A stretch of DNA of 64,000 nt. It comes from Bacteroidota bacterium (GTDB lineage: Bacteria > Bacteroidota > Bacteroidia > Chitinophagales > LD1). The notes under the pieces were generated by a model, which saw nothing but the letters and a program-made list of their open reading frames with translations, did not search any database and was not told the DNA's origin. The position numbers and the translations under genes were made by a program. Positions 54,016 to 62,628 of the stretch are shown here, in pieces. The DNA lies in contig JADKJG010000010.1 of NCBI GenBank assembly GCA_016722375.1, positions 91,904 to 155,903 on the forward strand, read 5' to 3'. Position 1 is the stretch's first letter. Each line of letters opens with the position of its first letter.

Positions 54016-54936
54016 ATGGAAAACGAAACAAAAAGCGGCAATAAAAAGATACTACCCATTATCATAGGTCTTTTGCTGCTCATCAACGGAGGAGCCATTT
54101 ATCTTTTGGTAAAAGAAAATAGCAAGAACAAAGATTTAACAGAACAAAAGCAGGATCTGCAAATTGACTTCAAAGCTCTTTCGGATACGCTGGATTCAAA
54201 GAAAATGGAGTTGGAGCAGTTCAAGGGAAAGAACGCAGAACTGGATAGCATCATTACGGCGAACCAAGCGGAAATAGATAACCAGAAGAAACAAATTACT
54301 TCACTGTTTGCCAAGGGAAAAATGAGCAGCAAAGAGTTGGCAACAGCTAAGGAGATGATTAAGCAATATGAAGTAGCCATAGCTGATATGCAAAAGAAAG
54401 TGGAAGAGCTGACCCAGCAAAATCAAGAACTGACCACAGCGAATCAACAGCTCAGTACAGACCTCCACAGCGAAAAGCAAGCCACCGCGCAATTGAACGA
54501 ACAGAATCAAGGCTTGAGCAAAAAGGTAACCTTAGGTTCTCTTCTTCAACTGCACAATATGGAAGTGGTAGGTATTTCTAAAAAGAAAAGTGGAAAAGAG
54601 GTAACCGAAAAGAAAGTGAAGAATGTAGAAAGTCTTCGCATCAGTTTTGAAACCGGCGATAATAAATTGTTGGATCCGGGAAATGTCAGTTTGTATCTCC
54701 GTATCATTAATCCAAGAGGAGAAACCATCTCAATTGCTGACCAAGGTTCGGGAACTGTTCAATCTACTGATGGCGGATTGATACAGTACACCAAAAAGGC
54801 TGATATTGACTGGAATCAATCCAACAAGAAGATTATCGTGACTTGGAGCCAGAATATTACGGATGCAGGTACCTATAAAGTACAAGTCTATCAAAGCGGA
54901 TATAAGGTAGGCGATGGGGAGGTGACCTTGAAATAA
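54016..54936 (+). CDS. Membrane-anchored coiled-coil protein
   Basis: A 306-residue protein: short cytoplasmic tail, one membrane helix (ILPIIIGLLLLINGGAIYLL, about 12-31), a long coiled-coil (about 32-175) with heptads rich in Gln/Glu/Lys/Leu, and a C-terminal beta-rich domain (about 180-306) with LRISFETGDNKLLDPGNV and GTYKVQVYQSGYKVGDGEV. I do not know a named family; similar proteins are common as conserved hypotheticals in Bacteroidota. The topology suggests an envelope-spanning or scaffolding part. It stands alone with its own possible promoter and terminator. Confidence 0.75.
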   Translation: MENETKSGNKKILPIIIGLLLLINGGAIYLLVKENSKNKDLTEQKQDLQIDFKALSDTLDSKKMELEQFKGKNAELDSIITANQAEIDNQKKQITSLFAKGKMSSKELATAKEMIKQYEVAIADMQKKVEELTQQNQELTTANQQLSTDLHSEKQATAQLNEQNQGLSKKVTLGSLLQLHNMEVVGISKKKSGKEVTEKKVKNVESLRISFETGDNKLLDPGNVSLYLRIINPRGETISIADQGSGTVQSTDGGLIQYTKKADIDWNQSNKKIIVTWSQNITDAGTYKVQVYQSGYKVGDGEVTLK

Positions 54937-54952
54937 ATTTTAAGTTCTTTTT

Positions 54953-54989
54953 AAAAAGCTCCGACGATTGTCTTCGTTCGGAGCTTTTT
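54953..54989 (+). terminator. Terminator after the coiled-coil gene
   Basis: AAAAAGCTCCGA and TCGGAGCTTTTT form a 12-bp stem with a 13-nt loop, then T. It starts 17 bp after the stop. Confidence 0.9.
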
Positions 54990-55040
54990 TTATTGTTGCA
55001 ACCATTCTCCACGTTTGCTAATTTCCTATTTTCATACTCA

Positions 55041-57590
55041 ATGAGGCTAATTGTTTTTCTTTTCTCTTCTCTCCTTTTCTCTTCTTCTTCTTATGCTTTT
55101 ATCCTCAAAGGAACAGTATATGGTGAAAACAATAAAGGGCTGGCTTATACGAACATTTATGTCAAAGGAACCTCCAACGGCACTTCGGCCAATTCGCAAG
55201 GTAGGTATCAACTTGATTTGCCAGCAGGAGATTACGAGATAGTCTTCCAGCATCTGGGCTATAAGCAACAGATTGAAAACGTGTCAGTTTCGGCCAATGT
55301 AGAATTGAATGTAGTGCTGACCTTGCTGGAGTTTCAAATCCGTGATGTAGTAATCAATGCCAGTGAGGATCAGGCAATTGCTGTCATCCAAAAGGCGATT
55401 GAAAAAAGAAAATATTTTCTAAGCGTGGTGGAGAGTTATTCCTGCGATGCTTATGTAAAAGGATTGCAGCGAATCACCGAAGCGCCAGACAGAATTCTTG
55501 GAAGAAGAATCAACCGAAGTGGAACGCTGACCGGGCCGAATAATTCGGGAGTACTTTATCTCAGTGAATCACAGTCGAGGCTTTATTACATGAAACCGAA
55601 TAAGTTTCGTGAGGTTGTTTATTCCTCCAAGGTAAGCGGTGCCGCCAGCGGGTTTACATTTAATTCTGCTCAAAATTTTTATTTCAATTTTTATGAACGC
55701 AGTATTTCCATTCCGTTTATCGCTCAGCGTCCGTTTATTTCTCCCTTATCCGAAACCGCTTTCTTCTATTATAACTACCGGATGTTGGGTGCTTATCAGG
55801 AAGGAGACCGGCTCATCAATAAAATCCTAGTAACCCCTAAACGGAAAAATGACCCCTGCTTTAATGGTGTTCTAAGTATTGTGGAGGATAACTGGAACAT
55901 TCATTCGCTTGAACTTTATCTTACTAAACGCAACGGTATTCAGTACATTGATACCCTCAAAGTGACTCAATACTTTATTCCCATAAAGAATGATATCTGG
56001 CTCCCCTCGCAACAACGGTATGATGCCAATGGAGGTATTCTGGGTGTGAAAGGAGATGGTTATTATCTCGGTATTTTCAAAAATTATATCGTTAATGACA
56101 TAATAGCAATGGAACCCACGGTGGCGAAGAAGGATACTTTATCTCCTGTCAAAAAATCAAAGAAGACCTTGGCCAAGCGAGAAAAGAAGGTGGAGAAAGA
56201 AATTTTCTCTGCCGAAGTTCTTAAAGTGGAGCAAGGAGCCAACAAACGTACAGAACAATATTGGGATAGCATCCGACCCGTGCCTTTGACTGAATTAGAA
56301 GTGGGTGACTATAAACTTAAAGACAGTATTCAAGTCATCCGGGATTCTAAAGAGTTCAAAGATTCATCCGATCGGCGGGCAAATGTTCCAGGCGTACTTT
56401 CCATACTGACCGGATATACTTTTCGACGGCAGAACCAAAAGATTTCCATCACCGTTCCTTCACCGCTTACTTGGAACAACTATAACACGGTGGAAGGTTA
56501 CAACCTACATATCAACCTGACCATTCGGAAAGAATTTAATAGTCAACGTTCTCTTTCCTTTGAACCTTTCTTTCGATACGGCTTTGCTAATAGGCAGTTT
56601 AATTCCAAGTTGGCTATCGTTTATAAGAATAGTCAAAAGAACTCGGAATACTTTACGCTGAGTGGTGGTCGCTATATCAGTCAGTTTAACGATTTGCAGC
56701 CCCAACAAGAGTTAGACAATACAGAACAATCGCTTTTGCTTGGCTTTAACTTCATGAAGATTTACCAGCAATACTTTCTCAAGTTTGACTATACCCGTGA
56801 ACTCTTTAATGGCTTAGATGGAAATTTTTCTTTGCTGTATGCACGACGTCAGCCGCTTGAAAATATGAGTCATTATACCTTTTTTTCAAAAAACAAATTG
56901 AAATACAGCGCAAACGGTGTTGACCTTCCCGATCTTATCGGCCAGGAAGGAAATATCCCGCCCAACAATATTTTCCGTCTGGATATTCAACTTCATCTGA
57001 CTTTTGGCCGAAAGTATATTACTCGTCCCGACTCCAGATTCAGAATTGATAATTCCAAATATCCCGAACTATATCTCACATGGCGAAAGGCGATCCCCAT
57101 CAAAGGATTTAGTGATCAAAACTTCGACATGCTTGAGATTCAGATGCGTGGTGAAATTCCGATGAAACTTCTTGGCACCACACATTATCAGCTTGGAGGT
57201 GGCGGATTTCCCAATACCAGGTCCATTACTTATGCTGACTACCATCATTTTTATGGGAACTTCATTACCTATGGAAAAACAGACCTCCTTGGCTTTTACC
57301 TTATCCGTTATTATCGGCATAGCACCTCGAAATACTTTACAGAGGCGCATATTGAACATCATTTTGGCGGATTCTTCTTCAACAAAATTCCTGGCATTCG
57401 CACGTTGAAGTTAGGCGAAGTAGTAGGGTTTCATTTTCTCTACAGTCCCACCCGAGGCGCTTACTATCAATTAGATGCCGGGATTGACAATATCTTTAAA
57501 ATCATGCGCGTAGATTTTGTGGCGGGGTGGGGGCAAACTGTACACAACATTGGAGGACGAGTCGCTTTTTTATTAAATGTCTTGAACTAA
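55041..57590 (+). CDS. DUF5686 family outer-membrane protein with carboxypeptidase-regulatory-like domain
   Basis: I use ATG 55041 (MRLIVFLFSSLLFSSSSYA), a clear signal peptide; an in-frame ATG at 54993 lies next to the terminator. After it comes a CarboxypepD_reg-like beta domain (about 22-110: LKGTVYGENNKGLAYTNIYV, GRYQLDLPAGDYEIVFQHLG) and a long DUF5686 region (about 115-849), ending in barrel-like strands. The mature protein is ~830 residues and very likely in the outer membrane, a frequent but poorly understood Bacteroidota family. No partner genes are adjacent. Function unknown; the family call is good. Confidence 0.85.
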   Translation: MRLIVFLFSSLLFSSSSYAFILKGTVYGENNKGLAYTNIYVKGTSNGTSANSQGRYQLDLPAGDYEIVFQHLGYKQQIENVSVSANVELNVVLTLLEFQIRDVVINASEDQAIAVIQKAIEKRKYFLSVVESYSCDAYVKGLQRITEAPDRILGRRINRSGTLTGPNNSGVLYLSESQSRLYYMKPNKFREVVYSSKVSGAASGFTFNSAQNFYFNFYERSISIPFIAQRPFISPLSETAFFYYNYRMLGAYQEGDRLINKILVTPKRKNDPCFNGVLSIVEDNWNIHSLELYLTKRNGIQYIDTLKVTQYFIPIKNDIWLPSQQRYDANGGILGVKGDGYYLGIFKNYIVNDIIAMEPTVAKKDTLSPVKKSKKTLAKREKKVEKEIFSAEVLKVEQGANKRTEQYWDSIRPVPLTELEVGDYKLKDSIQVIRDSKEFKDSSDRRANVPGVLSILTGYTFRRQNQKISITVPSPLTWNNYNTVEGYNLHINLTIRKEFNSQRSLSFEPFFRYGFANRQFNSKLAIVYKNSQKNSEYFTLSGGRYISQFNDLQPQQELDNTEQSLLLGFNFMKIYQQYFLKFDYTRELFNGLDGNFSLLYARRQPLENMSHYTFFSKNKLKYSANGVDLPDLIGQEGNIPPNNIFRLDIQLHLTFGRKYITRPDSRFRIDNSKYPELYLTWRKAIPIKGFSDQNFDMLEIQMRGEIPMKLLGTTHYQLGGGGFPNTRSITYADYHHFYGNFITYGKTDLLGFYLIRYYRHSTSKYFTEAHIEHHFGGFFFNKIPGIRTLKLGEVVGFHFLYSPTRGAYYQLDAGIDNIFKIMRVDFVAGWGQTVHNIGGRVAFLLNVLN

Positions 57591-57687
57591 AAAGCTATAA
57601 GCCGCCAATAGTTTATCCTTCTACTATTGCTTATCAGTTGTATAAAAGCCCCCATCACGTAGGGTATCCAAAATGCCATAATAAATA

Positions 57688-57695
57688 TATCTTTG
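57688..57695 (+). promoter_or_regulatory. Possible -7 element upstream of the cold-shock gene
   Basis: TATCTTTG fits TAnnTTTG, but it is only 21 bp before the start and I see no TTG at the right distance. Confidence 0.35.
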
Positions 57696-57716
57696 CCTGC
57701 AATAAAAATCATCAAT

Positions 57717-57908
57717 ATGCAAAAAGGTAAGGTAAAATTCTACAATCGGGTAAAACGTTTCGGCTTTATCGTTGACAACGAAACCCTAAAGGAGTACTTC
57801 GTTCACTCATCCGGTCTGATAGATGAAATCAAAGAGGGTGATGAAGTTGAATTTGAAATCGAGGAAGGTAAAAAGGGATTAAATGCGGTCAATGTAAAGA
57901 CTGCCTGA
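57717..57908 (+). CDS. Cold-shock domain protein
   Basis: A 63-residue single CSD protein starting at ATG 57717 (MQKGKVKFYNRVKRFGFIVD); an earlier ATG at 57693 would add eight non-conserved residues. RNP1-like KRFGFI and RNP2-like YFVHSSGL are the nucleic-acid-binding strands. Such proteins melt RNA structure and act as chaperones in cold or rapid growth. It ends in a strong palindromic terminator shared with the convergent gene. Confidence 0.93.
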   Translation: MQKGKVKFYNRVKRFGFIVDNETLKEYFVHSSGLIDEIKEGDEVEFEIEEGKKGLNAVNVKTA

Positions 57909-57933
57909 TTAGTCATATTTCCATACCATCATC

Positions 57934-57975
57934 AAACAAAAAGGCTTCGAAAATATTTTCGAAGCCTTTTTGTTT
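57934..57975. terminator. 42-bp perfect palindrome, bidirectional terminator
   Basis: A palindrome of 21+21 bp with no loop (AAACAAAAAGGCTTCGAAAA and its complement), with A/T runs at both ends. It lies between the convergent cold-shock and T9SS-cargo genes and would terminate both. Confidence 0.9.
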
Positions 57976-58023
57976 GCAGTGAAGTCCCACCAACGGAACT
58001 TCGATCACTATCTAAATACTTTT

Positions 58024-58839
58024 CTATCGCATCTGTACCAACTGGCGACTGAATACTTCCCCATTCACCGTCATCTTGACAATGAAAATGCCACTAAGAA
58101 ATCCATAGTTCTTTGCAGTAAATACCGAAGAGTGAACACCTGTTTTTTGATTTTCATCTAGTATCCGACTAACCAGTTTTCCACTGATGTCAAACACCTC
58201 TAACTTTACCTGAGAATCTTCTATAAGATTATAGCGAATGTTCGCTTGTTCTACAAAAGGATTTGGGAATGTAGTGATGTCAATTTTAGCAGATGTCCCA
58301 ACACTTCCAGTAGTGGTATTAGCAAGTTTAGATAGGTCAATATTACTATTGTCCGATTTGGTCAACTCTGTGATGCCACCGGAACATGGGAAGTTGGAAT
58401 TCTCCATAAAACTTGGAGTGGCGCCAACCAGTTTAATTTGGCTTCCTACCTTTGCAAAGTTCAACTCGCCACTTTTAAAGCACCATACCATACCATTCGG
58501 ACGAATAGCGCTTTTTACTTCCTTTTCTGCAAAGTGAAATTTGTTGCCCACTATCATGCCTTCAATTTTCATGTCGGCATAATCACCGGCAGTATTGATA
58601 ATGGTAGTAGTTCCAGTCACCCGATCACCTTCTTGTTTCAAATCAAATTCATACACAAATTCTTCGATGATACTTTTTCGATCCCAAGAAAGTTGACTGC
58701 GCTTACCCACCCATTTTCCTGATACATCAATTTGTGAAACCTGAGCAGTGTTCAACACCTCCGGTTTGGAATCCTGTGCGGTAATCAGTTGGCTGGAGAA
58801 AAGAAAAATAGAGAAAAATAAAATGGCTGCTGTTTTCAT
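58024..58839 (-). CDS. Secreted protein with type A T9SS sorting domain
   Basis: A 271-residue secreted protein. A signal peptide (about 1-21) is followed by a lipocalin-like or lectin-like beta domain (about 38-155: SGKWVGKRSQLSW, FVYEFDLKQEGDRVTGTTT), then a Ser/Thr-rich linker and a C-terminal Por secretion tail (about 195-271: ITTFPNPFVEQANIRYNL, VKLEVFDISGKLVSRIL, GIFIVKMTVNGEVFSRQL). The tail routes it through the type IX system to the surface. The role of the N-domain is unknown. Confidence 0.88.
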   Translation of the reverse strand: MKTAAILFFSIFLFSSQLITAQDSKPEVLNTAQVSQIDVSGKWVGKRSQLSWDRKSIIEEFVYEFDLKQEGDRVTGTTTIINTAGDYADMKIEGMIVGNKFHFAEKEVKSAIRPNGMVWCFKSGELNFAKVGSQIKLVGATPSFMENSNFPCSGGITELTKSDNSNIDLSKLANTTTGSVGTSAKIDITTFPNPFVEQANIRYNLIEDSQVKLEVFDISGKLVSRILDENQKTGVHSSVFTAKNYGFLSGIFIVKMTVNGEVFSRQLVQMR

Positions 58840-58885
58840 AAGACTGCTGTTTTAGTTTTAAAAAGTAATTCTTGAATGTTTAATA

Positions 58886-58893
58886 CAAACTTA
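58886..58893 (-). promoter_or_regulatory. Possible -7 element of the T9SS cargo gene
   Basis: The minus strand reads TAAGTTTG (TAnnTTTG), 47 bp before the start. No well-placed TTG. Confidence 0.35.
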
Positions 58894-59014
58894 CAGCCGA
58901 AAGGTAAGAAGAAATTGGGCAAAACAAGAGTTGTCCTGTTAAAAACTTTTAACGTCAAAATTTCTATAGACACCCTCAATTGGAAATAGGGTCGCAGTAA
59001 ATGAATTCAACAAA

Positions 59015-59728
59015 TCAATTAGAACCAGCACGATATTTCAAATCATCCATGAATGACTGCTCCAGCCCCAAAGCGCGCGGTAGCAATATTCGGTCTTCGA
59101 CCATAGAATGTACAGCCAAATCCTTTTCAAAAGTTTCCAACTGGCTCAGCAAAATACGATATGGAGTTTGATTCGTTACCGGAGGACGACACTTTAACAT
59201 GGTTCCTCTAACCTGAGTCAAGTCTTGTTCCATATCGTGATGGCTTTCAAGGAAGTGCTGGAGCGAATAGCTTTGTGTCTTTTTATAGAAAGTATAAATA
59301 TCCGAAACGGGTTTATCCGTTTGGCAGAGATATTGAATATAGGGAATCAATTGTTTTTCTTCCAGTGCTATATGCTCCACTAAATCGTGTTTATAGCTTT
59401 GATAAAATTGGGTGAGGACGGTTAAAAGCGGATGTCCCCCAGAATAATTTTCAAGTAATAGGTGAATGCTTTGTTCTATCTCCGGCAATTTCTTTGACAG
59501 ATAAAACTGATGGGTGCGCTGGATATAGTCCATGATGACCGGAATAGGGAAGTCTTGAAACTTATCTTCCGAAAAACTGCTTGGGTCTTCAAACAAATCA
59601 AGAAGTGCCAGCACTAAATCTCCCTGAATACCTGCACGTTGCAAATCTTCATAACCGTTTATTGCGTGAAACGCTCCTTTGTCGGCGTAACGCTGTAATA
59701 TTTGCTGAATGTGGTCCGTTATATCCAT
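59015..59728 (-). CDS. Hemerythrin-like (HHE) iron-binding protein, RIC/ScdA-like
   Basis: A 237-residue all-helical protein. His and Glu residues sit in a hemerythrin pattern: MDYIQRTHQFYLSKKLPEIE, YKHDLVEHIALEEKQLIPYI, FLESHHDMEQDLTQVRGTM and VHSMVEDRILLPRAL. RIC (YtfE/ScdA) proteins hold a di-iron site and repair iron-sulfur clusters after nitric-oxide or oxidative damage. The first ~60 residues lack the typical ScdA N-terminal CC motif, so only the domain is sure. The gene is alone between non-coding DNA and tRNA-Val. Confidence 0.82.
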   Translation of the reverse strand: MDITDHIQQILQRYADKGAFHAINGYEDLQRAGIQGDLVLALLDLFEDPSSFSEDKFQDFPIPVIMDYIQRTHQFYLSKKLPEIEQSIHLLLENYSGGHPLLTVLTQFYQSYKHDLVEHIALEEKQLIPYIQYLCQTDKPVSDIYTFYKKTQSYSLQHFLESHHDMEQDLTQVRGTMLKCRPPVTNQTPYRILLSQLETFEKDLAVHSMVEDRILLPRALGLEQSFMDDLKYRAGSN

Positions 59729-59839
59729 AATCTTCCTTTTTTGCTGATTAACTACTTTGCAAAAGTGCCAAATACCAGAAATATTTTTGAATGATTTTCA
59801 ACAGGTTCACATGAATCCCAAAATCAGAGGGTGGTAATG

Positions 59840-59912
59840 TGCGCGGTAGAGGGCTCGAACCTCTGACCCTCTCCACGTCAAGGAGATACTCTACCAACTG
59901 AGCTAACCGCGC
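59840..59912 (-). tRNA. tRNA-Val (GAC)
   Basis: A 73-nt cloverleaf on the minus strand: acceptor GCGCGGT/ACCGCGC, D-arm GCTC/GAGT, anticodon stem TCTCC/GGAGA with loop TTGACGT (anticodon GAC), T-arm AGAGG/CCTCT with TTCGAGC. CCA is not encoded. Confidence 0.93.
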
Positions 59913-59987
59913 CGAAGGTTGCAAATATAACAGACCGAAGGAAATAGCCTTTACCATTCTTTTCCATAGCTTTATATTTTCGTCGCT

Positions 59988-61001
59988 ATGTGGAAGTTCC
60001 TCTTCGGTATTTTATTCGTCCTTGGTTTATTCTGTCTAGCCGGTGCTTACAAAATATTCTATGCACCCAACATAAACGCCGAACGACGGATTGCCATAAA
60101 AATTCCTACCGGTTCTACCTATCAGGAGGTGATGAACATTCTACACAAACACAGCGTCTTAAAAAACGAATGGACTTTTGAAATAGTCAGCAGATGGAAG
60201 TATCTGGATCAAAACATAAAACCCGGTTACTATGTACTGACGCGCGGCATGGATAATCGCCTAATTGTAAACACCCTCCGCATGGGATGGCAAACACCCG
60301 TCACGCTCGTGATTTATAACGTCCGCACTAAAGAAGAATTTTCCGGTCTGGTCGGGCACACCCTCGAAATAGATTCTAACAAGCTGCTTGCTAAATTGAA
60401 CGATGAAACCTTCTGCAAAACTTACGAACGAGACACCAACAACATCCTTTCGCGATTCATCTTGGACAACTACGAATTCTACTGGAATACTTCACTTGAA
60501 AAATTCATGCAAAAGACCGAGACTGCCTATCACCGGTTCTGGGATGAAGAACGCATGAGCCAGGCAAATGCTCTTCATCTGTCTCCTACCCAAATAGTTA
60601 TTCTGGCTTCTATCGTAGAGAAGGAAGTCATCTTTGATAAAGAACTCTCCATCGTTGCGGGGGTTTACCTGAACCGTCTGCGCATCGGTATGCCTCTGCA
60701 GGCCGACCCTACTTTAGTCTTTGCCCGTCGAGACTTCAAAGCCCAAAGAGTGAACGCTACGCACCGCGCGGTTGATTCCCCCTATAACACTTATAAAAAC
60801 CGTGGACTGCCACCCGGACCTATCTGCCTTCCTCGGAAAAAATCTATTGATGCCGTATTGAATGCTGAAAAACATCCCTACCTCTATTTCTGTGCCAACC
60901 CCGACATGAGCGGTAATTCTATCTTCTCTAAAACCCTAACAGAGCAAAATAAGATTGCTCGTCAATACCGCAAGACTTTAGACAAGATGAATATTCATTA
61001 G
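59988..61001 (+). CDS. mltG: Endolytic murein transglycosylase MltG
   Basis: A 337-residue YceG/MltG protein: one N-terminal membrane helix (about 3-23), a LysM-like part (IKIPTGSTYQEVMNILHKHS), and the catalytic domain with ILASIVEKEVIFDKEL (E211 the likely catalytic acid), GVYLNRLRIGMPLQADPTL and YNTYKNRGLPPGPICLP. It cuts nascent glycan strands at the inner membrane and sets their length. It lies alone, divergent from tRNA-Val. Confidence 0.95.
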   Translation: MWKFLFGILFVLGLFCLAGAYKIFYAPNINAERRIAIKIPTGSTYQEVMNILHKHSVLKNEWTFEIVSRWKYLDQNIKPGYYVLTRGMDNRLIVNTLRMGWQTPVTLVIYNVRTKEEFSGLVGHTLEIDSNKLLAKLNDETFCKTYERDTNNILSRFILDNYEFYWNTSLEKFMQKTETAYHRFWDEERMSQANALHLSPTQIVILASIVEKEVIFDKELSIVAGVYLNRLRIGMPLQADPTLVFARRDFKAQRVNATHRAVDSPYNTYKNRGLPPGPICLPRKKSIDAVLNAEKHPYLYFCANPDMSGNSIFSKTLTEQNKIARQYRKTLDKMNIH

Positions 61002-61046
61002 TGCGTCAAACTTTCCAATCTTTAAAAGGCCCCGAAAGACTATCCT

Positions 61047-61925
61047 TCACTTCTTGATATAATAACCCTTCAACGTCATTCCCTTATTGGTCAAGGTCAG
61101 TAGGCCGTTGACTATATCTTTGGCAATTTGCAGATACCATTTGCCATCAATATTTTTCCTCAGCCTTTCATCCGAAGATGTTTCTGTGTGCATTTTTTCC
61201 TCCGTACTACCGGTAGAAACTTTCATCCGCGAAATACTGATACCGGTGCTCTTGAAATCGTGCAGCCTAAATCCTCTTTCAGTCACTACTCTGCTTAAAG
61301 TTTTGCGTGTGTAATAGGACAGATGTTCCGGATAGCCGATAATGTTGTATTGCTCCCCGGTCTGATAACGGAGCATCGAATCAAAGTTCGGCGTGGTGCA
61401 ATAAAACAATCCCCCCGGTCGAAGCAATTGATGGATATTCGTCAGTTCCGGTACCGGATTATTAATATGCTCCATCACCTCGAAGGAGGTCACAATATCA
61501 AAATCATGTTCCGCAAAATCCGTAGGATTCAGCACTCCTTCTTTCATATCAATTCCTTTGGCACGACACCGTTCAATAGCCTTGGCTGAATACTCCGTTC
61601 CATAAACTTTCCATCCTCTTTCTTTCGCCGCATCGAGAAAGAAACCCATGCCACAACCTACATCCAGAATTTTATTGCTTTTCCGAAATGGTTCCAACTC
61701 ATCCAACAAAGCATGATAACTTTTCACCGTGATAGGCGACAAATAATAATCACCCCCATAAGAATAAGTACTGTAATGCGCCCCCAGCTCATCCAACGTC
61801 GGAATGCGACGCATAAAAACAAAACCACAGTCGCCACACTTCACCATATCGTGGCGCTCATAACCCACCAAGGGCTTCAACTTGGAACTATTACATAGAT
61901 AACATTGCTCGTGATACTGCTGCAT
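61047..61925 (-). CDS. Class I SAM methyltransferase with N-terminal Cys4 zinc motif
   Basis: A 292-residue protein. CYLCNSSKLKPL and MVKCGDCGFVFMRRI form a CxxC...CxxC zinc motif (about residues 8-37), then a methyltransferase fold with ILDVGCGMGFFLDAAKERGW (motif I), GTEYSAKAIERC and IVTSFEVMEHINNP (motif IV). This layout is typical of methyltransferases in sugar, O-antigen or secondary metabolism (methyltransferase type 11/12/23). No sugar genes are next to it, so the substrate is unknown. It starts 20 bp from the TrmH-like gene upstream on the same strand. Confidence 0.88.
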   Translation of the reverse strand: MQQYHEQCYLCNSSKLKPLVGYERHDMVKCGDCGFVFMRRIPTLDELGAHYSTYSYGGDYYLSPITVKSYHALLDELEPFRKSNKILDVGCGMGFFLDAAKERGWKVYGTEYSAKAIERCRAKGIDMKEGVLNPTDFAEHDFDIVTSFEVMEHINNPVPELTNIHQLLRPGGLFYCTTPNFDSMLRYQTGEQYNIIGYPEHLSYYTRKTLSRVVTERGFRLHDFKSTGISISRMKVSTGSTEEKMHTETSSDERLRKNIDGKWYLQIAKDIVNGLLTLTNKGMTLKGYYIKK

Positions 61926-61945
61926 GGAACAAATATAGAACTAGT

Positions 61946-62509
61946 TCACAGTTGACGGTTGCCAGTTAGCGGCGAACTACCAGCCGTCAATTGTTTCATA
62001 GCCTCCCAAACCACCACACCCACACTCACCGCCACATTCAAAGAATGCTTTGTGCCCCATTGCGGAATCTCCAACACCATATCCGAACTACTGACCAGCT
62101 CCTGCCCTACTCCATCCACTTCATTGCCAAAAACAAAAACATATTTTCTATCGCCCTGCGCAACAAACTCATGCAACATCACCGCCCTTTCCGCCTGCTC
62201 CACCGCCACGATTGTATAGCCTTCTTCCCGCAACAAAACCAGCGCCTCCATCGCCGAAACAAAATGTTTCCATACCACCGTTTCCGTTGCCCCCAGCGCT
62301 GTTTTATGAATATCACGGTGAGGCGGACAACCGGTAATGCCGCACAGATAAATGGCCTCGAGCCTAAACGCATCCGCCGTGCGAAAAATAGAACCCACGT
62401 TCAAATGACTCCGAACATTATCCAGCAACAACACCACCGGCGCCTTGTCGCTGGTCTTAAACTCATCGGCATTCAATCTCGCCAATTCTTCATTCAACAG
62501 TTTTCGCAT
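61946..62509 (-). CDS. TrmH/SpoU family RNA 2'-O-methyltransferase
   Basis: A 187-residue SPOUT enzyme. Motif 1 is NVGSIFRTADAFRLEAIYL, motif 2 FVFGNEVDGVGQEL, motif 3 IPQWGTKHSLNVAVSVGVV, the trefoil-knot SAM site of the SpoU family. These act on tRNA or rRNA ribose; the exact site is not evident. It is probably co-transcribed with the methyltransferase at 61047. Confidence 0.93.
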   Translation of the reverse strand: MRKLLNEELARLNADEFKTSDKAPVVLLLDNVRSHLNVGSIFRTADAFRLEAIYLCGITGCPPHRDIHKTALGATETVVWKHFVSAMEALVLLREEGYTIVAVEQAERAVMLHEFVAQGDRKYVFVFGNEVDGVGQELVSSSDMVLEIPQWGTKHSLNVAVSVGVVVWEAMKQLTAGSSPLTGNRQL

Positions 62510-62562
62510 GGCGCAAGATTAAAGAAGAAAAACAATCAGCCCCCTCTTATCCCTGCCGCAGT

Positions 62563-62628
62563 GTAGAGACGCAATATTTTGCGTCTATTGTTCGGATGGA
62601 ATACAGACGCAAAATTTTGCGTCTCTAC
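62563..62628. repeat. Palindromic dispersed repeat pair (GACGCAAAATTTTGCGTC type)
   Basis: GTAGAGACGCAATATTTTGC and AGACGCAAAATTTTGCGTCT form two palindromes facing each other, ending CTCTAC. Same family as 26043-26095. It overlaps the very end of the next gene. Confidence 0.85.

Noticed and set aside
59748..59957. 69-residue minus-strand frame
   Set aside because: It lies across tRNA-Val; RLAQLVEYLLDVERVRGSSP is a typical false translation of a tRNA gene.
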